From: Mucilaginibacter pineti
GTDB lineage: Bacteria > Bacteroidota > Bacteroidia > Sphingobacteriales > Sphingobacteriaceae
Length of the DNA: 64,000 nt
Assembly: GCF_900101875.1 (NCBI RefSeq)
Contig: NZ_FNAI01000003.1
Location: 1-64,000 of the forward strand
Direction: 5' to 3'
In this document: positions 24,091 through 32,038 of the stretch, in pieces
Position numbering within the stretch: position 1 is the stretch's first letter
Layout: every line of letters starts with the position of its first letter
Position numbers and translations under genes: made by a program
The notes under the pieces: model-generated
Databases searched by the model: none
Seen by the model: only the letters and a program-made list of their open reading frames with translations
Told to the model about the DNA's origin: nothing

Positions 24091-25242
24091 CTATTGCTGG
24101 TGCATAAGTCCGCTGTTAAATTTCACTATCAGTTTAAAAAGATCGGCATATTTGGTAAGGGGTAGGGTAGCGCTGATGTCAAATACATCATGATAGGCCT
24201 TTATGCCGCCCATAGTGTAAATGAAAAATGCGGGCACACCTTTCTCCGTAAAAAGATAATGATCGCTGTTGGCAGCCTTGCCGCGCGGATTTACCTTTAC
24301 CAGGTAATTACCTTCGCTGTTCTTTTTTTGCAGCATGGCAAATTCTTGTGGATAAACAGTTGCGTTTACTACGGTAATACCATCTATCCCGGTGCCGTTT
24401 AAATCCAGATTTATAAGGAAACGAATGTTTTTTAGGGGGATGAGCGGATTTTCGGTAAAGTATTTAGAACCCAGCAAGCCGGCTTCCTCGCCCGAAAAAC
24501 AAATAAAGGCCATACTGAACGGCTGCGGATGCGCCGCATAATATTTAGCCAGGCTAAGCAATTGTGTAACCCCACTGGCATTATCATTGGCGCCGGGGAA
24601 ATAAGTATTGCTCCCCATGCCCCCCAAGTGATCGTAATGGGCGGTAATTACAATAACCGAATCGGGTTTTGAGGTACCCTTTACAATGCCGCAGATGTTG
24701 GCGGTTTTAAAATCGGGGATCAGCTTGTTTTCAATAGCAATATCAATAGTGGCAGGCACACCCTTCAGGGCCTTTTTATCCATTTGTATCACTGTATAAT
24801 CAAGTGCCTTACCTTCAACAGACCAGGTGAGTTTATCTTCCAGCGATAAAACCACGCGGTTTTGCTGGTCTATAAAATGGCTGCTGTCGCTCTGAACAAG
24901 TTTGCCCGAGCCGGTAACCCCCTTGCTATCCGGACTTACAATATAATCCTTACCCGGCCTTAGTTCTGCACCGTTTATAGTCACCTTCATTTTACCGGGG
25001 AAGGTATTTACAGGGTAACTAAAATTTTGCAGGTAATTTTTACCATCCATTGGTTGTACACCATACGCTTTAAATTGTGCGGTAAGGAACACGGCAGCCT
25101 TGTGTACGCCGTCGTTAGTATATCCCCGGCCCCAAAAGTATGGCGAGGTAAGGGTATCTACCATTTTGCGGGCAAACACACTATCCTGCGCAAATACGGT
25201 GGCAGATGTAAAAATAAATAACAGGGTAAGTTTAAATTTCAT
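24091..25242 (-). CDS. Secreted M28-family metallopeptidase
   Basis: 383 residues with a Sec signal (LLFIFTSATVFAQ). The two-zinc site of family M28 is complete: His in VITAHYDHLGG, bridging Asp in FPGANDNASGV, catalytic Glu-Glu in CFSGEEAGLLGS, Asp in LINLDLNGTG and a final His in GIKAYHDVFD. Aminopeptidase-like activity in the periplasm or outside is expected. The region before about residue 190 is an inserted beta domain (PA-like). Followed by the acetyltransferase gene. Confidence 0.95.
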   Translation of the reverse strand: MKFKLTLLFIFTSATVFAQDSVFARKMVDTLTSPYFWGRGYTNDGVHKAAVFLTAQFKAYGVQPMDGKNYLQNFSYPVNTFPGKMKVTINGAELRPGKDYIVSPDSKGVTGSGKLVQSDSSHFIDQQNRVVLSLEDKLTWSVEGKALDYTVIQMDKKALKGVPATIDIAIENKLIPDFKTANICGIVKGTSKPDSVIVITAHYDHLGGMGSNTYFPGANDNASGVTQLLSLAKYYAAHPQPFSMAFICFSGEEAGLLGSKYFTENPLIPLKNIRFLINLDLNGTGIDGITVVNATVYPQEFAMLQKKNSEGNYLVKVNPRGKAANSDHYLFTEKGVPAFFIYTMGGIKAYHDVFDISATLPLTKYADLFKLIVKFNSGLMHQQ

Positions 25243-25285
25243 TGTTATAGGAAGTGTAAGGAGATGAACGAAGTGTAAAGAAGTT

Positions 25286-26212
25286 CTACATAAAACTATC
25301 GGCTTCGCGATAAGCCTTTATTAGCGCCATTTCACCCTCTTTGCCTTTGCCTGCGTTGCCATGTTCCATACCTATAACACCGCGGTAGCCCTTGTTATAA
25401 ATATGTTTGAAAATGTTTTTATAGTTCATTTCGCCGGTGCCGGGTTCATTACGGCCCGGGTTATCACCAACCTGGTAATAGCCTATTTCGTCATAAACCA
25501 TATCAAGTGTTGGGATTATGTTGCCCTGGTTACGCTGTACATGGTACATATCATACAAAATTTTACATGACGGACTGCCCACGGCTTTGCAAATGGCATA
25601 AGCTTGGTCGGGTGTACGAAGAAAGAGGTCGGGATTATCGCTCAGGGGCTCCATAACAATAACCAGGCCGTGCGGCTCAACAATAGCGGTACCCTTTTTC
25701 ATGGCTTCAATAACATTGCCGGTTTGGATGCCGATGGGCAGGTGGCGCACAAAATCGCCGGGTACCACGGTAACCAGCTTACTGTTGATGCGCTTGGCAA
25801 CTTCAATCGCCTGTTTGCACGATGCTATGAACTTATCTACATATTCGGCTTTGCCGGATGCCAGCATATTGCCATCATTACTCAGGCCGGGCTGTACAAA
25901 TACGCCCATGGCCATACCCAGTTTAGCCAGGGTATCGCCAATTTTTATTTGCTGCTCAACCGGGCGACCGGCCATGCCATTATCCTCAATAGCGCGAAAG
26001 CCATTATCATAAGCAAACTTTATCTGCGCTATAAAATCATCGCCGGCGTGGTTTTTAAACATGCCATCGTGTATGCCATAATTCAGGTGGAAGGGTTTTT
26101 TGTCGTCTTTAGCTGGGTGAGCGCCGGTAAATGTACCTGCTTTTAAAACTCCGGTGGTAAGTAGGGAAGTACCTGCAAGTACGGAGCTTTGCACAAAGTT
26201 TCTGCGTTTCAT
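25286..26212 (-). CDS. Secreted TIM-barrel protein, hydroxypyruvate isomerase family
   Basis: 308 residues. The N-terminal MKRRNFVQSSVLAGTSLLTT is a twin-arginine-like signal. The barrel has GLVIVMEPLSD, ILYDMYHVQRNQ, YQVGDNPGRNEPGTGE and GVIGMEHGNAG, which are the metal and substrate segments of the Hyi/xylose isomerase-like group. It is a relative of the proteins at 3980 and 4921. It ends 43 bases upstream of the M28 gene on the same strand, so the three genes 26212 to 23515 may form an operon. Substrate unknown. Confidence 0.9.
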   Translation of the reverse strand: MKRRNFVQSSVLAGTSLLTTGVLKAGTFTGAHPAKDDKKPFHLNYGIHDGMFKNHAGDDFIAQIKFAYDNGFRAIEDNGMAGRPVEQQIKIGDTLAKLGMAMGVFVQPGLSNDGNMLASGKAEYVDKFIASCKQAIEVAKRINSKLVTVVPGDFVRHLPIGIQTGNVIEAMKKGTAIVEPHGLVIVMEPLSDNPDLFLRTPDQAYAICKAVGSPSCKILYDMYHVQRNQGNIIPTLDMVYDEIGYYQVGDNPGRNEPGTGEMNYKNIFKHIYNKGYRGVIGMEHGNAGKGKEGEMALIKAYREADSFM

Positions 26213-26226
26213 AGGCTGGTTGGTTT

Positions 26227-26353
26227 AATTCAAAAGTAAAAATTCAAAATTCAAAAAGCGAGGTGTCGTTAAAAATACCGAGGAAAATGAACCCGTTGGA
26301 TGAAATATAGTTAAGATTAATTTTTTTGAATTTTGAGTTTTAACTTTTGAATT
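26227..26353. repeat. Imperfect inverted repeat rich in AATTCAAAA
   Basis: The left arm 26227-26257 (begins AATTCAAAAGTAAAAATTCA) is nearly the reverse complement of the right arm 26323-26353 (ends GTTTTAACTTTTGAATT), with about 65 bases between. It lies in the spacer between divergent genes. Confidence 0.75.
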
Positions 26354-26368
26354 ATCGCGTCGTTACAC

Positions 26369-26398
26369 TTGAAAATACCATAAATTTTCGTATATTTG
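26369..26398 (+). promoter_or_regulatory. Canonical Bacteroidota promoter
   Basis: TTG (26369-26371), a spacer of exactly 19 bases and TATATTTG (26391-26398) match the Bacteroidota sigma consensus at every fixed base. The start site should be near 26404, about 220 bases before the small basic gene. Confidence 0.88.
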
Positions 26399-26624
26399 TA
26401 TCACAAACGGAAAATTTATAGCTATTTCCCTTTAGCTGCCTGTTTATCAATTATTATTGATCAGGGTTCATTTTTATCCCCGCTGATACCGTTGCTGCCC
26501 GGACATTAATTAATGAGATCCTCTTCATGTACACAATTCAATGCAGAACGCGAGTTCGTTTGAATGTTTTATACAGGTTTAAAACCAGGGAAAGGCTTAT
26601 TGTTTAACTAAATTTTTATAATTT

Positions 26625-26813
26625 ATGGCTAAATCGCAAGCAACCTTCATGAAAAAACAACTCGAAAAAAATCGTCAGAAAAAGAAAGAAGATAAAGAAC
26701 AGCGCAAGCTTGAACGTCAGCAAAACGGCGGCGGCAGCGATCTGGAAAGCATGATGGCTTACGTTAATGAATTTGGCGAGATCGTATCAACTCCGCCAGA
26801 AAAAAAAGGATAA
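26625..26813 (+). CDS. Small basic Lys/Glu-rich protein (cold-shock-linked type)
   Basis: 62 residues: MAKSQATFMKKQLEKNRQKK, a highly charged helix to about residue 33, then GGGSDLESMMAYVNEFGEIV and PPEKKG. Bacteroidota encode many near-identical small proteins of this pattern, often next to cold-shock-domain genes; here no cold-shock domain follows. A perfect promoter and a long leader suggest high and post-transcriptionally controlled expression. RNA binding is plausible from the charge but is inference. Confidence 0.85.
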   Translation: MAKSQATFMKKQLEKNRQKKKEDKEQRKLERQQNGGGSDLESMMAYVNEFGEIVSTPPEKKG

Positions 26814-26903
26814 CCCCCGATCCGCTTACAATATTATGTAGTGTAACAACTGAATGTTTACACTACATAAAAAATTGTAACTCCCAAGTTCTGCCCCACT
26901 CAT

Positions 26904-27506
26904 CTACCTTAAAAACCTTACGGCTGGTTGGTAGATCACTACTTTTCCCTTATAACTTCTGTAAGCATTCCATAGTATAATTAATACGTTAAACACGTAG
27001 TAAAATATCGGTGCGAGTATCATTAGCTCAAGTCCGCCTAAGTTAGCTAAAGAGATATTTGGCATAGGAATGTGTACGTGCAGAAATATTACGCAGAAAA
27101 ATAAAATGTAACCCAGGAATATGGCCAAACACCAGGTTATTTGAAAGTTGAGTATTCGCCGGCCAGTTTCATTGATGTTTTTTACCTGGTCCTTTTTCAG
27201 CATATAAATAATAAGCGGTACAATTATTCCCATTATCGGGAAAGCAATGAAGGCCAGGGCTGATAGGTTTAAAAACACGAGGAGGCCATTATCTTCCTTT
27301 TCGGTCCATTCTATAAGGTCGTTTGGCATAACGTTAAGAGCGTTAGCCAGTCTTTTAAGACTATCGCCGCGTGGTTCTGTTTCGCCGCTTTCAATACGCT
27401 GAACAGTGCGCAGGTTTAGTTGCGCAATATCTGCCAGTTCGCCCTGGCTAAGGCCCAGGCGGGTACGTAATTCTTTGATCTTTTTGGATAGGTCGGTATT
27501 TTTCAT
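26904..27506 (-). CDS. XRE-type regulator fused to DUF4870-like membrane domain
   Basis: 200 residues. Residues 5-65 are an HTH_3 domain (LRTRLGLSQGELADIAQLNL, RTVQRIESGETEPRGDSLKR). From residue 75 on there are four membrane segments with the DUF4870 mark NINETGRRILNFQITW. So the DNA-binding domain is tethered to the inner membrane. HTH-DUF4870 fusions are common in Bacteroidota; their signal is unknown. A TACCTTTG element (27534-27527, minus strand) precedes the ATG, and tandem 11-bp repeats lie further upstream. Confidence 0.9.
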   Translation of the reverse strand: MKNTDLSKKIKELRTRLGLSQGELADIAQLNLRTVQRIESGETEPRGDSLKRLANALNVMPNDLIEWTEKEDNGLLVFLNLSALAFIAFPIMGIIVPLIIYMLKKDQVKNINETGRRILNFQITWCLAIFLGYILFFCVIFLHVHIPMPNISLANLGGLELMILAPIFYYVFNVLIILWNAYRSYKGKVVIYQPAVRFLR

Positions 27507-27526
27507 TTGTTGAATAATTATGGCAG

Positions 27527-27534
27527 CAAAGGTA
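27527..27534 (-). promoter_or_regulatory. Candidate -7 element of the XRE gene
   Basis: On the minus strand TACCTTTG matches TAnnTTTG, 20 bases before the ATG at 27506. The -33 position does not carry TTG, so activation from the upstream repeats is possible. Confidence 0.4.
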
Positions 27535-27566
27535 TTTTAAAGCATAATACATAGGTACGACATGTT

Positions 27567-27588
27567 TACGGCATTTATACGGCATTTG
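27567..27588. repeat. Tandem 11-bp direct repeat upstream of XRE gene
   Basis: TACGGCATTTA (27567-27577) is followed directly by TACGGCATTTG (27578-27588), and GGCATTTGTGCC at 27581-27592 is a small dyad. One-helical-turn spacing fits a protein binding site; it is about 60 bases upstream of the XRE ATG. Confidence 0.6.
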
Positions 27589-27709
27589 TGCCATGCGTAA
27601 TTTTGCCGCCTGTTTGCTACATGCTTTTGTAAAATATATATATCATTAAACCTTGATTGAACTTTTTTAATTTTCAATTGTCGTACATTGTATAATTAAC
27701 TAAAAATCT

Positions 27710-28201
27710 ATGAAAATTAATTTTTGCCTGCTTTTGTTGTGCATTTTTGCTGCTTCGTGCGGCGGCAGCGGTAAAAGCACTACCGATACATTGGGCACCA
27801 AACCAACGCATGACGATACCGTGCAGGCCAATGCTAATAATGCACCTATAGTTAACATGCAATATTGTTTTTATCATACCGATGGTACAGCGGCGCAGGA
27901 TACTACTATGGTAAACATAACCATCAATGGTGATAAAGTTACCGGCAAGATGAATTGGATACCTAAAGAAAAAGATGCCCGCAAAGGCAAGCTGGATGGC
28001 AAACTTACCGGGAATGCTATAAAAGCACGATGGACATATGGGCAAGAGGGAACAAAAGACACCATGACGGTGGAATTTCAACTGCGAGGCAATGGGCTGG
28101 CACAAAAGCCTTATAAATACGATGCCAAAACGGGCGCCGAGCAAACAAATGCTGCTGCCGATTATAGCATTATATATACTATGAAAAATTGTGTTAATTA
28201 G
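27710..28201 (+). CDS. Hypothetical lipoprotein
   Basis: 163 residues with a lipoprotein signal (LLLCIFAASCGGSG) and a Ser/Thr/Asp-rich linker. The mature part from YCFYHTDGTAAQDTTMVNIT is beta-rich (TINGDKVTGKMNWIPKEKDA, DGKLTGNAIKARWTY, DTMTVEFQL), a pattern common in Bacteroidota lipoproteins without a named function. Followed 20 bases later by a small membrane-protein gene. Confidence 0.82.
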   Translation: MKINFCLLLLCIFAASCGGSGKSTTDTLGTKPTHDDTVQANANNAPIVNMQYCFYHTDGTAAQDTTMVNITINGDKVTGKMNWIPKEKDARKGKLDGKLTGNAIKARWTYGQEGTKDTMTVEFQLRGNGLAQKPYKYDAKTGAEQTNAAADYSIIYTMKNCVN

Positions 28202-28221
28202 CAGTAGTAAATAGTAATAAC

Positions 28222-28416
28222 ATGAAAAAGAGAGACACCAGTATACTTTACCTTATTTTGGGCATTTATACCCTTATGATAAGCTGGTATTATAACCACA
28301 GTTTTATACTGTTGATTATCCATTATTTGTTTTGGCCGGTTTACCTTATTTATGAATTGTTGATAGGGCATTTGGCACACGGTATGTGGAAAACAATCCC
28401 GCTGCATTATTTTTAG
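28222..28416 (+). CDS. Small membrane protein
   Basis: 64 residues with two hydrophobic segments (TSILYLILGIYTLMISWYY and FILLIIHYLFWPVYLIYELL) and a charged first four residues. It follows the lipoprotein gene by 20 bases and is followed by a terminator, which supports it as a real second gene of the unit. No family recognised. Confidence 0.7.
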   Translation: MKKRDTSILYLILGIYTLMISWYYNHSFILLIIHYLFWPVYLIYELLIGHLAHGMWKTIPLHYF

Positions 28417-28747
28417 AAAAAATTTCTTGCTAAAGAATTCAAACCCGGTTATTATACATAGCCGGGTTTTTTGTTGCAGGAGTGTTTTGCAATGCCATAA
28501 AAAAGGACCTGAAAATTATAGCTAAACCTGCGGATTATACGCAGCTATAATTGCCTGCGCAGCGTTTTATTACTCAAAGCAATATCCGTAAAAGTGCGCT
28601 TACAATACCGTAATGGCACTTCCATGATTTATATGGGCAATAATCAATTTTGAATTACAGTTTAACGCTGCATTATTTATGTGCTTTAAGGCATTAACAG
28701 CAGCGGTTTAATTGTGAAAAATTAATTATCCATTAAAATCATTTATT
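28417..28747. other. Intergenic region with terminator and a second stem
   Basis: A terminator (28442-28472) starts the spacer. A second symmetric element lies at 28514-28552: AATTATAG pairs with CTATAATT outside and CTGCG with CGCAG inside, with a one-sided bulge. The remainder before the collagen-like gene is AT-rich with no gene seen. Confidence 0.55.
28442..28472 (+). terminator. Hairpin terminator
   Basis: AACCCGG (28442-28448) and CCGGGTT (28462-28468), with weaker inner pairing, followed by a T run. Ends the 27710-28416 unit. Confidence 0.85.
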
Positions 28748-29710
28748 ATGAAAAAATTAAACGCTCTACCGGTATTTTTTGCTTTATTAATTTTATGCCT
28801 TGCATCGTGTAAAAAAGGGGATGATGGCGCAACAGGCCCTGCGGGGTCTACAGGTGCTACAGGAGCCCAGGGTGTGGTTGGTCCGGCTGGCCCTAAAGGA
28901 GCCGATGGTAAAGATGGAAGCGTTATTTATAGTGGCAACACCCTTCCCGCAGCAACCACTGGCGTTGTTGGCGATTTTTATCTTAATGTGGCGACAGGCC
29001 TTTTATATGGCCCAAAAACCGGCGAAGGCTGGGGTGCCGGGTTTTCTTTAAAAGGGCCGGCTGGAGCTACCGGAGCCACCGGAGCTACTGGTGCAGCTGG
29101 TGCAAATGGTAATACTACGTTAAGTGGTTCAGGAGCGCCATCTGCAAGCCTGGGCAATGTGGGCGATTTTTATTTAGATAAGACCAGCTACTTTCTTTAC
29201 GGTCCTAAAACTGGCACAGGATGGGGACCTGCCGTTAATTTACGAGGCCCTGCTGGTCCTGCAGGTACAGCGAATGTGATCTACTCTGACTGGATCAAGC
29301 CCGATGTTTATACCAAAACAACTATTTTCGGTACGATCCATTTTTCTTATACCATTACCGCGGCTAAAATTACCCAGGATATTTTAGATAAGGGAACCGT
29401 GATTGTTTATGGCAAATTGAACGGATACAATCCTGTGATCTGGCCTACTGACAATGTAGCTGCGTTGCCTATTGTAATTACTTACATGTCTGGCACAAAT
29501 AGCAATATTGATACCTGGTCGGGCATTGCTTCGCTCGGTGCGATTCAGATCGACTTGACCAGCAGTCTTAATGCATATAGCAGTATATCAAATGCACACA
29601 GTTTCAGATATGTCATTATTCCGGGTGGGGTACATACAACAGCTGTAGCAAAGCAATTGAATATTAATGATTATGAATCGGTACGTAAATACTATCATAT
29701 CACCGATTAA
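28748..29710 (+). CDS. Collagen-like lipoprotein with two repeat modules
   Basis: 320 residues. Lipoprotein signal ending LCLASCKKGDD, then Gly-X-Y tracts (GPAGSTGATGAQGVVGPAGP, GPAGATGATGATGAAGANG, GPAGPAG). Between tracts a module occurs twice: VGDFYLNVATGLLYGPKTG and VGDFYLDKTSYFLYGPKTG, each followed by GWG. The C-terminal domain (ANVIYSDWIKPDV to LNINDYESVRKYYHI) is shared with the protein at 29887. Likely a surface-exposed fibrous lipoprotein; such collagen-like proteins occur widely in Bacteroidota with unknown partners. Confidence 0.9.
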   Translation: MKKLNALPVFFALLILCLASCKKGDDGATGPAGSTGATGAQGVVGPAGPKGADGKDGSVIYSGNTLPAATTGVVGDFYLNVATGLLYGPKTGEGWGAGFSLKGPAGATGATGATGAAGANGNTTLSGSGAPSASLGNVGDFYLDKTSYFLYGPKTGTGWGPAVNLRGPAGPAGTANVIYSDWIKPDVYTKTTIFGTIHFSYTITAAKITQDILDKGTVIVYGKLNGYNPVIWPTDNVAALPIVITYMSGTNSNIDTWSGIASLGAIQIDLTSSLNAYSSISNAHSFRYVIIPGGVHTTAVAKQLNINDYESVRKYYHITD

Positions 29711-29737
29711 TTTTTACCGATAGCCATAGTTTTATAA

Positions 29738-29775
29738 CAATCAAGGGCGATAAAATATTTTATCGCCCTTGATTG
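29738..29775 (+). terminator. Perfect palindromic terminator
   Basis: 38-base perfect palindrome from CAATCAAGGGCGATAAAAT to its complement, 27 bases after the collagen-like gene; TTT follows shortly after. Confidence 0.85.
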
Positions 29776-29886
29776 TTTACTAAGTTGGTTAGGCATATTG
29801 GCTCGGTTAGCAGGTTCATTGGCTCATTGTGGTAAAATAACCTTGAACAGGGTTTTAGTTTAGCGTAAAATCTAACTAAAACACTT

Positions 29887-30462
29887 ATGAAAAAAGTTAC
29901 TTATCTATTATCGATGCTCATAGTTGTGGCATTGTTTACCGCTTCGTGCAAAAAAGGAGATGTTGGTCCGCAGGGTGACAAAGGCGATACCGGTGCGGCT
30001 GGTGTAAAAGGAGCAACCGGTGCGGCCGGAGAAGATGGCGTAAAGGGAGCCACCGGAACCGCCAACGTAATTTACTCGGATTGGCTACCCGCTAAGAGCA
30101 TCAGAGATACCTTAGTAGATGGTACCAATTTCAAAATAGCCGATTTGCCTGCAACAAAGCTTACACAAGCCATTATAGACGGAGGAAGCATCATGGTATA
30201 TTTTAGTATAGGCGGTACAGTGTTTCCATTGCCCTATACGAGTTCTGCCGGGGGAAAAGCCAATACCATAAGTTTTTGGCCGCGTTTAGGCCGCTTTATA
30301 ATTAACAGGTACTCCGCAGATAATTCCGGCTCAATAAATTTGAGCACATTATTATTATACCGTTATGTGTTGATCCCGGGTGGGGTGAAAACAGCAGTAA
30401 CAAAAAAGATAAACTTAAATGATTACCAGGCCGTTGTGAAATATTACGGCATAAAAAACTAA
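29887..30462 (+). CDS. Collagen-like lipoprotein, shorter paralogue
   Basis: 191 residues: lipoprotein signal ending LFTASCKKGDV, one Gly-X-Y tract (GPQGDKGDTGAAGVKGATG and onwards, about residues 28-58), then a C-terminal domain starting TANVIYSDWLPAKS and ending VLIPGGVKTAV, KINLNDYQAVVKYYGI. That domain and its ends match the 28748 protein, so the pair arose by duplication, with gain or loss of the VGDFYL modules. It has its own terminator, so the two are separate transcripts. Confidence 0.9.
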   Translation: MKKVTYLLSMLIVVALFTASCKKGDVGPQGDKGDTGAAGVKGATGAAGEDGVKGATGTANVIYSDWLPAKSIRDTLVDGTNFKIADLPATKLTQAIIDGGSIMVYFSIGGTVFPLPYTSSAGGKANTISFWPRLGRFIINRYSADNSGSINLSTLLLYRYVLIPGGVKTAVTKKINLNDYQAVVKYYGIKN

Positions 30463-30486
30463 TAAATGCCTAAACCTTAATTGTAA

Positions 30487-30526
30487 CAGGTGAGCGATAA
30501 ATTAAGTTATCGCTCACCTGTTTTTT
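30487..30526. terminator. Bidirectional hairpin terminator
   Basis: CAGGTGAGCGATAA (30487-30500) pairs with TTATCGCTCACCTG (30507-30520), loop ATTAAG, then six T. It lies between the collagen-like gene and the convergent ybjQ-like gene, whose stop overlaps its edge. Confidence 0.9.
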
Positions 30527-30854
30527 ATACTTTTTCAACCACCACGGCAGTGCCGTAAGCTAATACTTCGGTTACGCCTTGCATAACCTCATTAGCATCA
30601 TAGCGCATACTAATAATAGCATTGGCACCAATTGCCTGCGCATGCTGTATTAAAAGCATGTAAGCCTCTTGCCGGGCGTTTTCGCAAAGCTCCACATAAA
30701 TAGAAAGTCTGCCGCCAAAAAGCGATTGAAAGCCGCCGGCTATGTTGCCCAGCGCGCTTCTGCTGCGAACGGTAATGCCACGTACAACGCCCAAATGTTT
30801 AACTACTCGGTAGCCCTCAAGACCGGTACTGGTGGTAATAAGTGAAGTATCCAT
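30525..30854 (-). CDS. YbjQ family (heavy-metal-binding domain-like) protein
   Basis: 109 residues spanning one YbjQ/DUF74 domain: ITTSTGLEGYRVVKHLGVVR, GGFQSLFGGRLSIYVELCEN, ARQEAYMLLIQHAQAIGANA and VTEVLAYGTAVVVE. Members form pentameric rings; the metal-binding label is weakly founded. The gene follows ppnP by 31 bases on the same strand, and a TACCTTTG element (30906-30899, minus strand) inside the end of ppnP could give it a private promoter. Confidence 0.93.
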   Translation of the reverse strand: MDTSLITTSTGLEGYRVVKHLGVVRGITVRSRSALGNIAGGFQSLFGGRLSIYVELCENARQEAYMLLIQHAQAIGANAIISMRYDANEVMQGVTEVLAYGTAVVVEKV

Positions 30855-30885
30855 ATTAATAATGTTTATAGGTTAGCAGGTTTGT

Positions 30886-31167
30886 TTATTTGTATGTGCA
30901 AAGGTATGAGCTTTGTACATTGGTTTTAACTTTAAAGCTGGTATTGGCTTCAACTTCAAATGATTGGCCGTTGGTGAAAGTTTGCCATTCCTGTTCGCCG
31001 GGTAGCAGGGCCTGCAGTGCGCCTTCAATAACCGTCATGGTTTCGTGACTTGATGTGCCAAATTCGTATTCGCCTTTTTCAATAACACCAATGGTGCTGC
31101 GGCCCTGTATAGTGGTATAAGCCAGTGATTTTACGGCTCCTTCAAAGTATTCGTTAACGTTTATCAT
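30886..31167 (-). CDS. ppnP: Pyrimidine/purine nucleoside phosphorylase PpnP
   Basis: 93 residues from the ATG at 31167 (MINVNEYFEGAVKSLAY), the family start; a longer frame from a TTG at 31224 would run through the promoter. The single small cupin (DUF1255) shows TTIQGRSTIGVIEKGEYEFG, ETMTVIEGAL and SFKVKT. Characterised PpnP phosphorolyses diverse nucleosides to base and ribose 1-phosphate. Cytoplasmic; upstream of the YbjQ gene. Confidence 0.94.
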   Translation of the reverse strand: MINVNEYFEGAVKSLAYTTIQGRSTIGVIEKGEYEFGTSSHETMTVIEGALQALLPGEQEWQTFTNGQSFEVEANTSFKVKTNVQSSYLCTYK

Positions 31168-31194
31168 GCTTGTGATTTTTGTGCCTAATATGCT

Positions 31195-31224
31195 CAAATA
31201 AAATGATTTGTTTAATAAAAACAA
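31195..31224 (-). promoter_or_regulatory. Promoter of ppnP
   Basis: On the minus strand TTG (31224-31222), a 19-base spacer, then TTTATTTG (31202-31195), one mismatch from TAnnTTTG. It lies 28 bases before the ppnP ATG and overlaps the alternative TTG start, which argues for the shorter protein. Confidence 0.6.
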
Positions 31225-31276
31225 TACCCTTGTTTGTTAAGCTATCAGTACATAATGTTAAAATATGTGAAAAAAG

Positions 31277-31284
31277 TAACTTTG
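31277..31284 (+). promoter_or_regulatory. Candidate -7 element for DUF6252 lipoprotein gene
   Basis: TAACTTTG matches TAnnTTTG; ATG, two of three bases of TTG, is 19 bases upstream. The gene starts at 31333. Confidence 0.45.
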
Positions 31285-31332
31285 GTTGTAATTATTAAAG
31301 TGCAAAGAACGTTATTTGCATAAAATTTATAT

Positions 31333-31896
31333 ATGAGGAAAATTCAACTTATTGTGCTGCTACTTATATCAGCTATATTTATCCAAAGCTGTAAAAAGGA
31401 CGTAGTAACTTCTGCTTCTACAACATCTGATAAAGAACTATCTGCAAATATTAACGGAACTGCCTGGGCACCTGATACTATAGCCGCAGCTATCACATAT
31501 AACGCCGCACTTAATACAAAATCCTTTACTGTACAAGGTACTGCCGATGAAAAAAGGATAAATATTAATATTACGCTTGCAAACGGCACCAATACCAATG
31601 ATTTTACATTAGGCAATTATAAGGTAGATGGTACTTCGAGGGTGCAGCTGACCTACTCAACTTTAGAGTTAATTGGCGATACGTACGGCTACAAGCAGGT
31701 AGGTGAGGTTGAAGCAGGGTCTGGCTCAGTTACTATTACTTCTATTGATCCAACAAAAAATGTGATAACCGGTTATTACTCCTTTACAGCTAAAAAGGTT
31801 AATTACGATTTAAACGGTAACATCGAGTCTATCGAAATTTCGCAGATCCTGTTAGGTACATTTACCAATTTACCATATACTTTTTCAGCTAATTAA
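31333..31896 (+). CDS. DUF6252-type lipoprotein
   Basis: 187 residues with a lipoprotein signal ending FIQSCKKDVV. The mature part starts LSANINGTAWAPDTIAAAIT and continues in short beta strands (INITLANGTNTNDFTLGNYK, GSGSVTITSIDPTKNVITGY, SFTAKKV), the pattern of DUF6252 proteins of Bacteroidota. Surface or periplasmic location; function unknown. Monocistronic with a terminator 88 bases downstream. Confidence 0.85.
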   Translation: MRKIQLIVLLLISAIFIQSCKKDVVTSASTTSDKELSANINGTAWAPDTIAAAITYNAALNTKSFTVQGTADEKRININITLANGTNTNDFTLGNYKVDGTSRVQLTYSTLELIGDTYGYKQVGEVEAGSGSVTITSIDPTKNVITGYYSFTAKKVNYDLNGNIESIEISQILLGTFTNLPYTFSAN

Positions 31897-31983
31897 TCCC
31901 GTTGAGGTTTAATAGGTTCCGTATATAAGTTAAAATTTTCATAAACTTCGTAATGGCTAACAGCCAAAACGTTACCACATAAT

Positions 31984-32015
31984 AAAGCCCTTTTGCAATT
32001 TGCAAAAGGGCTTTT
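31984..32015. terminator. Bidirectional hairpin terminator
   Basis: AAAGCCCTTTTGCA (31984-31997) and TGCAAAAGGGCTTT (32001-32014) with a short loop, between convergent genes ending at 31896 and 32039. Confidence 0.9.
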
Positions 32016-32038
32016 CATTTTATACTTTTTTTATCAAG

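Larger units (their letters stand above)
26213..26624. other. Intergenic region: long palindrome, promoter and long leader
   Basis: The left part holds an imperfect inverted repeat (26227-26353), then a textbook promoter (26369-26398), and then about 220 bases of probable untranslated leader before the ATG at 26625. The leader shows short open frames only and a run of possible stems (ATTATTGATCAGGG etc.) that cannot be resolved by eye. Confidence 0.65.

Noticed and set aside
25604..26146. 180-codon forward frame opposite the secreted TIM-barrel gene
   Set aside because: The opposite strand encodes a clear Hyi-family protein across the whole length.
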